Of a stretch of DNA of 62,741 bases, positions 1-9,765 are shown piece by piece. The position numbers and the translations under genes were made by a program. The stretch spans positions 1 to 62,741 of the forward strand of contig JARULA010000011.1 in assembly GCA_029688995.1 (NCBI GenBank), in the 5' to 3' direction. The first letter of the stretch is position 1, and every line of letters starts with the position of its first letter. The notes under the pieces are model-generated. The model worked only from the letters and a program-made list of their open reading frames with translations, did no database searches and was not told the DNA's origin. Origin of the DNA: Marinilabiliaceae bacterium ANBcel2 (GTDB lineage Bacteria; Bacteroidota; Bacteroidia; Bacteroidales; Marinilabiliaceae).

Positions 1-71
1 TCCGGATAGGATTCGAACCTATGACCCACAGCTTAGAAGGCTGTTGCTCTATCCAACTGAGCTACCGGACC
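1..71 (-). tRNA. tRNA-Arg (anticodon TCT), 3' end cut by window edge
   Basis: Read on the minus strand the cloverleaf is clear: acceptor strand GGTCCGG, D-arm with GCTC...GAGC, a 5-bp anticodon stem around the loop CTTCTAA (anticodon TCT, arginine) and a T-arm with TTCGAAT. The 3' acceptor strand runs off the window start after CCGGA, so the last bases and the discriminator are outside. Confidence 0.95.
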
Positions 72-290
72 GTTGTTGTTTCGAGCTGCAAATATATAAA
101 TTTATAACTAAAACCAATCAAATTAAATATGTTTATTTCCCCTTTATTGCATCTGCAAAAATAGAATAGTTACTTAAGTTACAAGCCCTCAAAAAAATAA
201 AGAGTAAACTTTTATAACTTTTGTCTGTTATATTTATTAAATTTAAATTATCTAACATAGAGATTTTAATATTACTAAACTTGTGTCAAT

Positions 291-1025
291 ATGAAAAATA
301 TAATAGCAATTTCAACAGCAACAATTTTACTTTCGTTTAATGCCTGTGCAGGATCAAATGATGAAAACGGTAAAGAAAATAGTGACAAAATGCCACAATA
401 CACAGGCACACCGGTTACCCATCAATTTGAAAAACTCCCCTATGACTATGATGCTCTTGAGCCCTATATTGATGAATTAACAATGGAGACTCACTACGAT
501 AAACATCATAGAGGTTATTACAACAATTTTATCAATGAAGTTAAAAATACAGAGATTGAGAATGTATCGCTCTATTTTATTTTTGATAACATCTCAAAAC
601 TATCTGATGCAATCCGCAATAACGCAGGGGGCTACTACAACCACAATCTGTTTTGGGCTGTGATGGCTCCTGGCGGAGAAGGTGAACCACTGCCTGAATT
701 AGCAGCAGATATTGAAATGTACTTTGGATCGATGGACAATTTTAGAGAGTCATTTTCACAAGCTGCAGCTTCCAGGTTTGGAAGTGGATGGGGATGGCTA
801 ATAGTTCAGGAAGATGGAACATTGGCAGTAACCTCAACTGCAAATCAGGACAACCCTCTAATGGATACAGAGGAGGTTCAGGGATTTCCTATTTTAGGAA
901 TAGATGTATGGGAACACGCCTATTATCTCAATTATAAAAATCGTCGTGGTGACTATATTACAAACTTCTGGAATTTAATTAACTGGGATGAAGTAAATCG
1001 AAGATATTTATTAGCAATTGAATAA
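291..1025 (+). CDS. Fe/Mn superoxide dismutase, predicted lipoprotein
   Basis: Converts superoxide to peroxide and oxygen. The 244-residue product has the iron/manganese SOD signature set: THYDKHH (first His ligand near residue 68), NHNLFW (second His), and DVWEHAYY near the C-terminus (Asp and His ligands). Unlike the usual cytoplasmic enzyme of about 200 residues, it starts with a hydrophobic stretch ending FNAC (Cys19), a lipobox, followed by a polar linker, so I infer export and lipid anchoring. The ATG at 291 is the only start that gives this leader. Single gene, followed by a strong terminator. Metal specificity cannot be read from the sequence. Confidence 0.93.
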   Translation: MKNIIAISTATILLSFNACAGSNDENGKENSDKMPQYTGTPVTHQFEKLPYDYDALEPYIDELTMETHYDKHHRGYYNNFINEVKNTEIENVSLYFIFDNISKLSDAIRNNAGGYYNHNLFWAVMAPGGEGEPLPELAADIEMYFGSMDNFRESFSQAAASRFGSGWGWLIVQEDGTLAVTSTANQDNPLMDTEEVQGFPILGIDVWEHAYYLNYKNRRGDYITNFWNLINWDEVNRRYLLAIE

Positions 1026-1052
1026 CTTGCAACTATAACTAAGTAAAGTAAC

Positions 1053-1099
1053 CCCCGATAATTTACAGCTTAAAGCTTTTACTATCGGGGTTGTTTTTT
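1053..1099 (+). terminator. Rho-independent terminator of the SOD gene
   Basis: CCCCGATA (1053-1060) pairs with TATCGGGG (1083-1090), followed by a T-rich run. It lies 28 bases after the SOD stop and just before the convergent gene at 1119. Confidence 0.85.
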
Positions 1100-1118
1100 A
1101 ACAATAAACCAACAAATT

Positions 1119-1832
1119 TTACTTTAAGCGATCATAATACATTTTTCTTACAGCCATTAAATATTCAAGATTCAAGTCCTTATTATATATCCTTATCATA
1201 TCCTGAATACCAAAATTCACATGAAAATGGCCAATAGCTGCATCAAAAACCGATCTCTCCCAATTACACTTAATTTTATGGGTTAAATCCTCAAAATATT
1301 TCCATGATAACTGTATTGGAATTGTAAAATAGCCGTGATCCTTTTCAGTTAAATCAATAAAAACTCCAGGATGAGGCTCTTCTAAAATAAAAAATTTTTT
1401 AATTCTAATAATAGCCGGACCCGAGGGATTTCCTCCCGGTTTTTTTCGTAATTCAATACCTTCATCCATATAACAAGCCTGAAGCTCTGCAATATCTTCA
1501 TAACTGTTTAGATGTCTTACACGAATAACATTCAACTCTTTATTGTAAATATTAACAACACCAACAGCTGCGTTAAAATCAGACCTAAAGTATGTCCTTA
1601 TATTTTGTGTAGCTCTTGTAACTTCTTCAATAGTATAAGAGCGCTTTAACACAAAATAGATATAAAACGGTTTGCTATCAACAGGATGGTCAGAGTAATA
1701 ATCATAAAAACCCGGAAATGGTTCAGGTGCCTCAAGAACAAAAGTATTGGGCATAATCTGATCATTAAGGGTTTTAAGGGTCTCATGTTTTACAAGATTC
1801 CCATATCGCTCAATATATTTTACCTCGTTCAT
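1119..1832 (-). CDS. Uncharacterised protein made of two similar halves
   Basis: A 237-residue protein with no signal peptide, membrane segment or family motif I recognise. It appears to be an internal duplication. The first half (about residues 32-110) has LEAPEPFPGFY, then an aromatic segment, then FDFNAAVG-like and VNIYNKELNVI. The second half (about 148-235) has LEEPHPGVF, then FDAAIG and IRIYNKDLNLEY in the same order. The shared IYNK-[ED]-LN signature points to one ancestral domain of about 90 residues. Standalone gene between convergent SOD and YaaA. Function unknown; probably cytoplasmic. Confidence 0.8.
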   Translation of the reverse strand: MNEVKYIERYGNLVKHETLKTLNDQIMPNTFVLEAPEPFPGFYDYYSDHPVDSKPFYIYFVLKRSYTIEEVTRATQNIRTYFRSDFNAAVGVVNIYNKELNVIRVRHLNSYEDIAELQACYMDEGIELRKKPGGNPSGPAIIRIKKFFILEEPHPGVFIDLTEKDHGYFTIPIQLSWKYFEDLTHKIKCNWERSVFDAAIGHFHVNFGIQDMIRIYNKDLNLEYLMAVRKMYYDRLK

Positions 1833-1925
1833 TATTTATATGTTTTATCTATTACGTATTAACCTAATAATATAACGCCAATATACTCAATTAACAAGGC
1901 TTTAACAACAGATTACTCTTGAAAT

Positions 1926-2696
1926 CTAATGTCTTGTAAAAACATATTGATAACCTTTAGATAGTTCATTATTATAATGGTACCCTTCTAAATCAAAAGC
2001 TTTAATCTCTTCAGGATCGGTCAATCGATTTTCAATTATAAATCGAGCCATCAATCCCCTTGCCCTTTTAGCATATAAAACAACTGTTTTATACTTACCA
2101 TTCTTATTCTCTTTAAAAACAGGGGTGATAACAGGAGCAGATAAAGCAGAAGAATCAATTGCTCTATAATACTCTTTACTGGCTAAATCAACCAAAGCTT
2201 TATGATTATAACTCAATAAATCTTGATTTAAAGCATTAGTAATCTTATCTCTCCAAAAACCATAAAGATCATTTGCTTTTGATGTTTTAAGTCTTGTAGA
2301 CATCTCCAAACGATAAGGCAAAATCAAATCTAAAGGTCTTAGCAATCCGTATAAGCCCGATATTATACGAAGGCTATCTTGAGAATAATACAAATCATCA
2401 AACTCTAAGGTATCGCCACTTAAACTGGCAAAAACCTCACCTGTAAAAGCATAAAGAGCAGCACGCCCCATCTCTTGATGATTAGGCCAGGACCATTGAA
2501 AATATCTCTCGGCATTAAGTATTCCCAACTGACTACTCATATTCATCATTTGCGACAGCTCTAAAGCCGACTTCTTTTGTAAATTCTCTACAAGGTATTC
2601 TGCTTCTTTATAAAATCTGGTATGGCTACTAAATTCCAATTTAGGGAGCTCTCTTTTAAAATCCATCTTTTTTGCACAAGAAACTATTGCTAGCAT
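1926..2696 (-). CDS. yaaA: YaaA/DUF328 family peroxide-stress protein
   Basis: YaaA proteins limit free iron and DNA damage during peroxide stress in E. coli; the biochemical activity is poorly defined. The 256-residue product starts MLAIVSCAKKMDF, matching the family's MLxxISPAKxxDx start, and later has LYGLLRPLDLILPYRLEM and a C-terminal FxxEGYxYN-type segment. I chose the ATG at 2696 because the in-frame extension upstream adds 19 residues with no family similarity. Length matches the family (about 250). A SOD gene lies nearby, but no shared regulation is visible. Family membership is firm. Confidence 0.88.
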   Translation of the reverse strand: MLAIVSCAKKMDFKRELPKLEFSSHTRFYKEAEYLVENLQKKSALELSQMMNMSSQLGILNAERYFQWSWPNHQEMGRAALYAFTGEVFASLSGDTLEFDDLYYSQDSLRIISGLYGLLRPLDLILPYRLEMSTRLKTSKANDLYGFWRDKITNALNQDLLSYNHKALVDLASKEYYRAIDSSALSAPVITPVFKENKNGKYKTVVLYAKRARGLMARFIIENRLTDPEEIKAFDLEGYHYNNELSKGYQYVFTRH

Positions 2697-2713
2697 GCCT
2701 ACAATTTTAAATT

Positions 2714-3724
2714 TTATAAAGACTCCCGTACCAAAACACTGGTAGGGACACAAATATGCATATCAATATCAGAAGAGACAAACTCAGAGACTTTTTTACC
2801 CATCTGTTTAAAATCAGTAGAAATAACAGTTATGCCTTTATAAATAAACTTTTTCATGGGCGTTTCATTATAGGAGATGATTCCGGCATCCTTACCCGGT
2901 TCAAGTCCTTTCTCTTTACACTGCTCTAAAAATTTCCCAAGCATTTGGTCACTAACACTAAAATATGCATTACCCTTACACACATCCAAACCACTTGATT
3001 TTGTCTCAATATCATAAATAATCTTATTATCTCTACAGAACTTCTCAAAATATTGAACCGACTCCATAGGGTGATTTGTATACTCGGGATATAAAAATAT
3101 AAATCGCTCATATTTTTCTAACTGAGGCAAAACCTCCTTTAATCCTTCATAAACCGATAACCCAAAATCCTGATATAGCTGATTATCGGCTTTTTGAGAA
3201 TGAATATTCCAATCTATTATCAAAAGCTTATCAGATGGTATCAAAGAGAGGATCTCTTTGATAGATGGGTCGTCAAAAGGCATAATAACATATTTCGAAT
3301 AACGCCCCATACTCTGTTGAATTTGCTGTTTAAAAACCTCAACATTGTAATGATGAAAATGAACATCAGCTAACACATTTTTGGGCAATGCCTTTGTAAA
3401 AGAGTCATACAAAACCTCTTTATAAGCTTTAAATGTATCTAAAAAAAGAAATACACGACGCAAATCTTTAGCTATAAAATAGCCTTTATTGGGTACCGAC
3501 TCAATTACCCCCTGTTCTTTCAATATTGAATATGCCTTAAAAACAGTATCACGACTCAAGCTATATGTTTTACACACATAGTTAACAGAAGGGAGTGGAT
3601 CGCCAACATTCAAATTATTCTCAGCAATAGCATGATTAACTGAATCTACTAACTGTCTGAACTTTGGCATATCTCCCCTGGAATTCACGGTAAACTTAAA
3701 TTTATTTCTACGTTCGCTCATCAT
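2714..3724 (-). CDS. GntR-type regulator with periplasmic-binding-like sensor domain
   Basis: 336 residues. Residues about 20-90 form a GntR winged helix (YSLSRDTVFKAYSILKEQGV, then a wing ending PNKGYFIA). The rest resembles the LacI/periplasmic-binding fold (segments such as KYVIMPFDD, DKLLIIDWN, KDAGIISYNETP), an architecture common among sugar-responsive regulators of Bacteroidota. It probably binds a small ligand, perhaps a sugar, and represses or activates a catabolic operon. No sugar genes adjoin it, so the target is unknown. Two tandem ATG codons (3724 and 3721) are both usable starts. Confidence 0.85.
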   Translation of the reverse strand: MMSERRNKFKFTVNSRGDMPKFRQLVDSVNHAIAENNLNVGDPLPSVNYVCKTYSLSRDTVFKAYSILKEQGVIESVPNKGYFIAKDLRRVFLFLDTFKAYKEVLYDSFTKALPKNVLADVHFHHYNVEVFKQQIQQSMGRYSKYVIMPFDDPSIKEILSLIPSDKLLIIDWNIHSQKADNQLYQDFGLSVYEGLKEVLPQLEKYERFIFLYPEYTNHPMESVQYFEKFCRDNKIIYDIETKSSGLDVCKGNAYFSVSDQMLGKFLEQCKEKGLEPGKDAGIISYNETPMKKFIYKGITVISTDFKQMGKKVSEFVSSDIDMHICVPTSVLVRESL

Positions 3725-3975
3725 CTTACTGTTATGGTCTGTTATGCAGGCGCAAATATAAAACTTTTATATAATCAGTTGTAGTAAGAGTTTGTTTTTA
3801 TGATTAAAAAATCAAAAAAGATTAATTTGCACCCAAAATATCATAATTAATAATAAAATATAGCTGCTGCGTCTAATTATTAAACTATATTTGCATATTA
3901 ATTTAAAACGCACTTCACATTACAAGTATTAAGCACTTTAAAAGTTCCATTCCTGGAACATCTAACAATTTATAC

Positions 3976-5676
3976 ATGCAAACATTTTTAGAAATCGGAT
4001 TAAAGTCCGAACTTCTCGAATCTATAGAAAAATTAGGATTCGAAAAACCAACACCTATTCAGGCTAAAGCTATACCCTTTATTTTATCATCAAACAGTGA
4101 TCTAATAGCAATGGCTCAAACCGGAACCGGAAAAACTGCGGCATTCGGACTACCTGTAATAAATAAAATGGACAAAAACATAAAAGGTATTCAAACCATA
4201 ATACTTTGTCCTACAAGAGAATTATGTCTTCAAATCACAAACGACTTAAAAGTTTTTGCCCAAAACAGTTCAATTAATATAGTTCCTGTTTATGGAGGAA
4301 CTCCAATTTATCAGCAAATCACAGCAATAAAAAAAGATTGCGACATTATAGTTGGAACACCCGGTAGAGTGAATGATCTAATTAAAAGGAAAAAGATGGA
4401 CCTTTCATCTATAAACTATCTTATTTTAGATGAAGCCGATGAGATGCTTAAAATGGGATTTAAGGATGAAATGGATGCTATTCTGGATCAAACGCCTACA
4501 GAAAAGCAAACCTTGCTATTCTCGGCAACAATACCACCAGATATAAACAGAATGGCTGGTAAGTACATGAATACACCACAAACAATCACTGTGAGTAAAC
4601 AGAACCTTACCAATACAGATATTACGCACAACTACTGTGTTACAGAGCCATCTACCAGTTATGACGCTCTTAAACGAATAGCTGATATAACTCCCGATAT
4701 TTATAGTATAGTCTTTTGCAGAACCAGACACGAAACAAAAAAAATAGCAGATAGCTTAATGGGTGATGGTTATAATGCAGATGCTCTTCACGGAGATCTA
4801 TCTCAGGCGCAAAGAGATTACGTAATGGGGCGATTCAGAAATCACAACTTGCAAATACTGGTAGCAACAGATGTAGCGGCCAGAGGGTTGGATGTTGATA
4901 ATTTAACCCATGTAATTCATTACCATCTACCTGATGATATTGAAAACTATATCCACAGGAGCGGACGAACAGGAAGAGCAGGAAATAAAGGAATCTCATT
5001 TGCCATTCTTGCACCTGCAGAGCAGAGAAGAATTCCGATGCTTGAAAAGCAGTCGGGACAAAAATTTGTTCACTCCCCAATACCAAGTGGAACAGATGTA
5101 TTTTCAAAAAGATTATATAACTATCTTGATAAAATAACTGAAACGACACCTACTGATTTTGATTATAACAAAATTAAAGCCGAAGTTGAGAATCATTTTA
5201 AAGATCTGTCACGCGAGGAGATTATCGAAAAATTTGTAACCTTTAACTTTAACAAGTTATTCAACGAATATGAAAATTCAAAAGATTTAAACTCGTCAAG
5301 AAAGGCCAAAAACGGAAAAGCTAAAGGCAACAGAGAGGGTAAAAGACAAGTTGTTGGAAGAAACTTTACAAGGTATAGCCTTAATATAGGTTCGTCAAAC
5401 GATTTGCGTCCCGATGTACTAATTAGCTTAATAAACCGTCAAACACCAAGCAAGAAAATTGACATAGGGAAAATTGATATCCAAAGAAAAGTCTGCTTTT
5501 TTGAAGCTGATAAACAACATGAAAAGCAGCTTGTTAATGGCTTTAAAAAAGCGAGATTTAAAGGATTGCCTCTACTACTTGAGACTGCAAGAAGGTCAAC
5601 TGATTTAAATAGATATAAAAGCAGCAAAGGAAGAGCTCGAAATAAAAATAAAAAGCAGCCGGCTAAAATATATTAA
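3976..5676 (+). CDS. DEAD-box ATP-dependent RNA helicase
   Basis: Unwinds RNA using ATP, with likely roles in ribosome assembly or cold growth. The 566-residue protein has all the core motifs in order: Q motif (FEKPTPIQ), AQTGTGKT, PTREL, GTPGR, DEAD, SAT, then the second RecA domain with VATDVAARGLD and HRSGRTGRAG. After about residue 440 comes a basic linker and then a DbpA-type RNA-binding domain (SLNIGSSNDLRPDVLI, LLLETARR) with a lysine/arginine-rich tail. This is the CsdA/DeaD-like layout. Monocistronic, with a strong terminator downstream. Confidence 0.93.
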   Translation: MQTFLEIGLKSELLESIEKLGFEKPTPIQAKAIPFILSSNSDLIAMAQTGTGKTAAFGLPVINKMDKNIKGIQTIILCPTRELCLQITNDLKVFAQNSSINIVPVYGGTPIYQQITAIKKDCDIIVGTPGRVNDLIKRKKMDLSSINYLILDEADEMLKMGFKDEMDAILDQTPTEKQTLLFSATIPPDINRMAGKYMNTPQTITVSKQNLTNTDITHNYCVTEPSTSYDALKRIADITPDIYSIVFCRTRHETKKIADSLMGDGYNADALHGDLSQAQRDYVMGRFRNHNLQILVATDVAARGLDVDNLTHVIHYHLPDDIENYIHRSGRTGRAGNKGISFAILAPAEQRRIPMLEKQSGQKFVHSPIPSGTDVFSKRLYNYLDKITETTPTDFDYNKIKAEVENHFKDLSREEIIEKFVTFNFNKLFNEYENSKDLNSSRKAKNGKAKGNREGKRQVVGRNFTRYSLNIGSSNDLRPDVLISLINRQTPSKKIDIGKIDIQRKVCFFEADKQHEKQLVNGFKKARFKGLPLLLETARRSTDLNRYKSSKGRARNKNKKQPAKIY

Positions 5677-5756
5677 CCGACTGCCTCTTTTAAACCAAAC
5701 CTAACCCTAAACTATGAGAAACTACTCATGAAATAGTATTATACAAATTATATGCC

Positions 5757-5797
5757 AAAAAAAAGATCTGTAGAAATTCTCTACAGATCTTTTTTTA
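5757..5797. terminator. Bidirectional rho-independent terminator
   Basis: A perfect 11-bp stem, AGATCTGTAGA (5764-5774) with TCTACAGATCT (5780-5790), is flanked by an A-run before and a T-run after. It can end transcription of the helicase gene and of the convergent DUF3078 gene. Confidence 0.9.
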
Positions 5798-5899
5798 AAC
5801 CTAATTAACCTAACCTAAACCTATGAAAAAACTTTCGTCCTTTCATTACAAATGTATGATACTAATTTGAATAAGTCCAACATATAATGTTATTAATAG

Positions 5900-7384
5900 T
5901 TAAAACCTATAATTAAAAGCCAAGCTCAAAGTCTCTCTAAACTGCAATTTTTGTGATTCACTCTCATAATACCTAAAATTAGCAACAATACGAGTACTTA
6001 AAAACACGTTAATTTTCATCTCTAAAATCAAATCCCACTCAGCCTGAATATTATCCTCATCAGCAAAATAGTCATAAAAGACGTTCATTGCTGACTTAAG
6101 ATCTATATCTTCAGCAATCTGCCAGTCAAAGTTCTTTTGAAAAGATCCTCCCGTAAAGAAGTGTGACTTCTTATCCTCCTCAATATTATATCGTGTCTGG
6201 TCAATTTTAGCAGTATCAATTACAGCTGTAAGCCTTGAGGTAACAGGAGATAGTAAAAGTCTAAAATTATCGGTATTATAATCCATACCTGCAGCAAGTG
6301 AAAAATAGCCAGGGGACATAAATGCTGAAATTGGATTCTCTTTTTCAATGTCGTCACTTGCAAAACCTTCAAAAAACTGAGTTCTAAAAGTAAACAGCAA
6401 ACTATAAAACCACTTCTCACTGGCATTTAAACCATATCGACTTGAAAGTTCAAAAAGATCATCATTAATTCTTGAAGGGCGATCATCAGAAGAGATAACT
6501 CCCAATTTATGAATAACCTCATTTTCCCAGTTTGAATTATCATCTCTATACCGTGCACGCAGGCGTAAATCACTAAGCAGTGATATAGAATTTTGACCTC
6601 CTCTAACCCAATTCTTTAAATAGCCTTGAGAAAACTGTATATGCTCGGTACCCGAAAATTTCCAATTCGGCTCTTTCACTTCAACTTTCTCCAGTCGTTC
6701 TGGTCGTCTAATCTCTCGGCCATCCCTGAATTGCAAACTCAAAGCCTGACGGGAAGTTCCTCTGTCAAGGGTATGACTACTTCTAAATACATCAGGGGCA
6801 TCAGGTAAATCATCCCAATGATACTCAACAAGTGATGGACTGTTGTAATATATTTGTCGACGAACCCTATCAACAGATAACGTCTCAACCATTGAAATCA
6901 TCATAGTATCTATACGTCCCGGACTTTGCCACATTTTTTTATACTCCTCGACTGATGACATCTGAGTAATACTACCGGGTACGGTGAGAGGTTTCAAGTC
7001 TTTAGGTTTATAAATCAATGGTAAGGCATAAGGTATATAATCTCGTGGTCTAATTAAACTATAATTTAAACGATACTCATTGTAGAGAACGCTATCCATA
7101 GATTTTTTAATCATAGCACTTGAAATGCGACTCTCAATAAATGAGGGTTTTGATAAAAAAGATGTTCTGTAAAAGGGAATATGTAAATCACCAATATATG
7201 TAGGTATAGCTGATGATCTAACAGATTGAAATAGCTCATCATGAAACCTGTTATCATCGAAAAACTCAAACCAGGTTTCAGGAATAACATATTCCGGGAA
7301 ATAGATATCAACAGCTCTCTGAGCCTTGATTAATGAATGAGCAGTAAAAATCAACAGAAAAACAACCAATAACCTTATCTTCAT
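5900..7384 (-). CDS. DUF3078-containing exported protein, probable outer-membrane barrel
   Basis: About 494 residues starting with a cleavable signal peptide (MKIRLLVVFLLIFTAHSLIKAQ). The ATG at 7384 is preferred because the 30-residue upstream extension is not signal-like. The C-terminal half carries the DUF3078 pattern: LKNWVRGGQNSISLLSDL, then alternating aromatic beta strands ending in a terminal Phe (LAFNYRF), typical of outer-membrane barrels of Bacteroidota. The N-terminal 230 residues are less conserved and may be periplasmic. The role of the family is unknown. Single gene. Confidence 0.82.
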   Translation of the reverse strand: MKIRLLVVFLLIFTAHSLIKAQRAVDIYFPEYVIPETWFEFFDDNRFHDELFQSVRSSAIPTYIGDLHIPFYRTSFLSKPSFIESRISSAMIKKSMDSVLYNEYRLNYSLIRPRDYIPYALPLIYKPKDLKPLTVPGSITQMSSVEEYKKMWQSPGRIDTMMISMVETLSVDRVRRQIYYNSPSLVEYHWDDLPDAPDVFRSSHTLDRGTSRQALSLQFRDGREIRRPERLEKVEVKEPNWKFSGTEHIQFSQGYLKNWVRGGQNSISLLSDLRLRARYRDDNSNWENEVIHKLGVISSDDRPSRINDDLFELSSRYGLNASEKWFYSLLFTFRTQFFEGFASDDIEKENPISAFMSPGYFSLAAGMDYNTDNFRLLLSPVTSRLTAVIDTAKIDQTRYNIEEDKKSHFFTGGSFQKNFDWQIAEDIDLKSAMNVFYDYFADEDNIQAEWDLILEMKINVFLSTRIVANFRYYESESQKLQFRETLSLAFNYRF

Positions 7385-7536
7385 CTTTTTTATACAAATA
7401 TAGTTCAAATCATACTTATTATAAAGGAGAAAAACAAAAATAGCAATTCTCACAAAATTTATGTTGTTTTGCAAAATCTAATATAGATTATTCATACCAA
7501 TTCCATCCAACCTTTGGCTTATAAAATAATTTAGGG

Positions 7537-8904
7537 ATGAAGAGTTTAACAGAAGGAAGCGAGGGAAAAATCATATTTAAATTTGCACTGCCAATGGTAA
7601 TAGGCAATTTAATGCAACAACTATACATTTTAGTTGATAGCATTATTGTTGGCCAGTTTATTGGCGATACTGCTTTAGCTGCGGTAGGCGCTTCCTTTCC
7701 TGTATTTTATACACTTATAGCTTTTTTTATAGGTATAGGCAGTGGAGCAACCATTGTAATAAGTCATTTTTTTGGTGCACAACAGTATAAAAAAGTTAAA
7801 GAAGCAATTGGTACCATCTATATATTTATGTTTGGAGCCGGCTTAATACTTACGGCTATTGGGATAATATTCAGCAGAGAAATATTTACACTCCTTAATG
7901 TAGGTGAAGACGTTATGCCCGAGGCTATTACCTATTTCACCATATATATGACCGGAATGGTTGGTTTTTTTGGTTTTCACAGCACCTCCTCGGTGTTACG
8001 TGGATTGGGAGATAGCAAAACTCCTCTCCTCTTTCTGGCAATTGCAACAGTTGCCAATCTACTTCTCGATCTTCTCTTTATTGTAGTTTTAAATATGGGC
8101 ATTGAAGGAGCGGCATGGGCAACAGTAATATCACAAATGGGAGCATTTATTGTTGCAATTTTTCACCTTAACAGTAAAGATCACCTAATTCATTTTAGTG
8201 TTAAATCATTAATATTTAACAGTGACTTATTTAAAAAAAGTGCCAAAATAGGTCTGCCCACAGGTTTTCAGCAATCATTTGTTGCTCTGGGTATGATGGC
8301 TATCATTAGAATAATAAATGAATTTGATACAGAAGTGTTAACAGCATATACAGCAGCAAGTAAAATTGATGCTTTAGCTTCAATGCCGGCAATGACACTG
8401 GCATCAGCCCTTTCAGCATTTGTGGGTCAAAATATGGGAGCCGGACTAACACATAGGGTGAAAAAAGGATTATTAGCAACTCTTAAAATGGCCTGGACTA
8501 TCAGTCTGTCGGTTATGATCATAGTTATTTTCTTTGGCAGTGAACTCATGGCTCTTTTTTCATCAAATGAAGATGTTATAGATTATGGAAAACAATATTT
8601 AATTATAATATGCTCATTTTATGTAGTATTCTCCTCAATGTTTATCATGCACGGAACATTAAGAGGTGCAGGTGATACAATGATACCAATGTTTATAACA
8701 TTAATATCATTATGGCTTATTCGTATACCGTTTGCATGGATTCTATCACGCCATTTTGGAGAAGCAGGAATATGGTGGAGCATTCCTGCTGGTTGGATAG
8801 TTGGATTAGCAGGTACCTGGCTCTACTACATTTCGGGAAAATGGAAAAACAAAAAAGTAACAGATAGTGAAATTTTACCGCAAACTACGAATAACGCCTC
8901 GTAA
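7537..8904 (+). CDS. MATE family multidrug/Na+ (H+) antiporter
   Basis: 455 residues with about twelve hydrophobic helices. The MATE pattern is clear: GSEGKIIFKFALPMVIGNL at the N-terminus, QLYILVDSIIVGQFIGDTAL, and the second-half repeat AYTAASKIDALASMPAMTLA. These exporters use an ion gradient to expel cationic drugs or metabolites from the cytoplasm; the substrate cannot be read from sequence. Its last 30 bases overlap the 3' end of the convergent MerR/B12 regulator gene, so the two transcripts are antisense at their ends. Confidence 0.92.
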   Translation: MKSLTEGSEGKIIFKFALPMVIGNLMQQLYILVDSIIVGQFIGDTALAAVGASFPVFYTLIAFFIGIGSGATIVISHFFGAQQYKKVKEAIGTIYIFMFGAGLILTAIGIIFSREIFTLLNVGEDVMPEAITYFTIYMTGMVGFFGFHSTSSVLRGLGDSKTPLLFLAIATVANLLLDLLFIVVLNMGIEGAAWATVISQMGAFIVAIFHLNSKDHLIHFSVKSLIFNSDLFKKSAKIGLPTGFQQSFVALGMMAIIRIINEFDTEVLTAYTAASKIDALASMPAMTLASALSAFVGQNMGAGLTHRVKKGLLATLKMAWTISLSVMIIVIFFGSELMALFSSNEDVIDYGKQYLIIICSFYVVFSSMFIMHGTLRGAGDTMIPMFITLISLWLIRIPFAWILSRHFGEAGIWWSIPAGWIVGLAGTWLYYISGKWKNKKVTDSEILPQTTNNAS

Positions 8905-9765
8905 TTGATCTGCTGTATATGCAGCTTCTACACCTACAGGTAAAACCATATTTAATTCTCTTAACCTGCTACCGGTAACAACAATAGGAGTTAAAGGAAA
9001 TTTAGATTTTAAACTGTTTATATATGCACTCATATTATCCTCCGAAACCGATGATACAAAAGAGAAAACAAAAAGATCGGCAGGCTTAATTTTATTTACC
9101 AACTCCAAATTCTCAAACGGTACCGAAGAACCTAAATAAACAACATCAGCCCCCTCTTTTCGTGCAATCAAATTAAAAAAAAGCAACCCTATTTCATGAT
9201 ACTCATCTTCGGGTAAAAACATTGTAACACAAGGCCCCTTACTGTCATAAATATGATTTTGCATCTCATTATCAATTGCAGAAAAGAGCTTTTGACGTAT
9301 CAGGTTCGACATAAAATGCTCCTGGGCAGGATTTATGCTTCCTGCCTGCCAAAGCAGTCCAACACGCTCTAAAAAAGGAAATAGTATTGTTTCAACACAA
9401 CACTCCAATCCACACTTTAAAATAGTATTAGACATAATGCCGGAAAACTTCACCTGATCAAGCTCAAGCATTGCAACCATTAGACTCTCAATATGAACAC
9501 TACAATTTCGTCCATTAATAGATAGTTCAAGGACCCTTTCACATAGCTCATCATCATTCATCTTTGCAATATGAGATATCTTTATCCCATTATGATTTAA
9601 AATGGCAATATTTAATAAGCGCTTTAAATTACAATCGGTATAATATCTTATGTTGGTTGAAGTCCGTTTTGGCTTGATAAGATCATATCTCCTCTCCCAC
9701 ATCCTAATTGTATGAGCCTTAATTCCTGTAATTCGTTCCAAATCTTTAATGGAATAACGTGCCAT
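8875..9765 (-). CDS. CarH/LitR-like MerR regulator with cobalamin-binding domains
   Basis: 296 residues: a MerR helix-turn-helix (YSIKDLERITGIKAHTIRMW), then a four-helix B12 cap with W139-x9-E149-H150, the W-x9-EH signature of AdoCbl photoreceptors such as CarH, then a Rossmann-like B12 fold. The DxHxxG lower-ligand motif appears as E-Y-H190-E-I-G, keeping the His. In CarH the residue right after the signature Trp is the His that binds cobalt after light exposure; here it is Gln140. I infer B12-dependent, perhaps light-sensing, repression, with altered photochemistry possible. The target is unknown; the divergent yicC operon is 162 bases away. Confidence 0.85.
   Translation of the reverse strand: MARYSIKDLERITGIKAHTIRMWERRYDLIKPKRTSTNIRYYTDCNLKRLLNIAILNHNGIKISHIAKMNDDELCERVLELSINGRNCSVHIESLMVAMLELDQVKFSGIMSNTILKCGLECCVETILFPFLERVGLLWQAGSINPAQEHFMSNLIRQKLFSAIDNEMQNHIYDSKGPCVTMFLPEDEYHEIGLLFFNLIARKEGADVVYLGSSVPFENLELVNKIKPADLFVFSFVSSVSEDNMSAYINSLKSKFPLTPIVVTGSRLRELNMVLPVGVEAAYTADQLRGVIRSLR

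Noticed and set aside
5647-5686. Short hairpin overlapping the helicase stop codon
   Set aside because: It has a central mismatch; the perfect stem at 5757-5797 is a better terminator.
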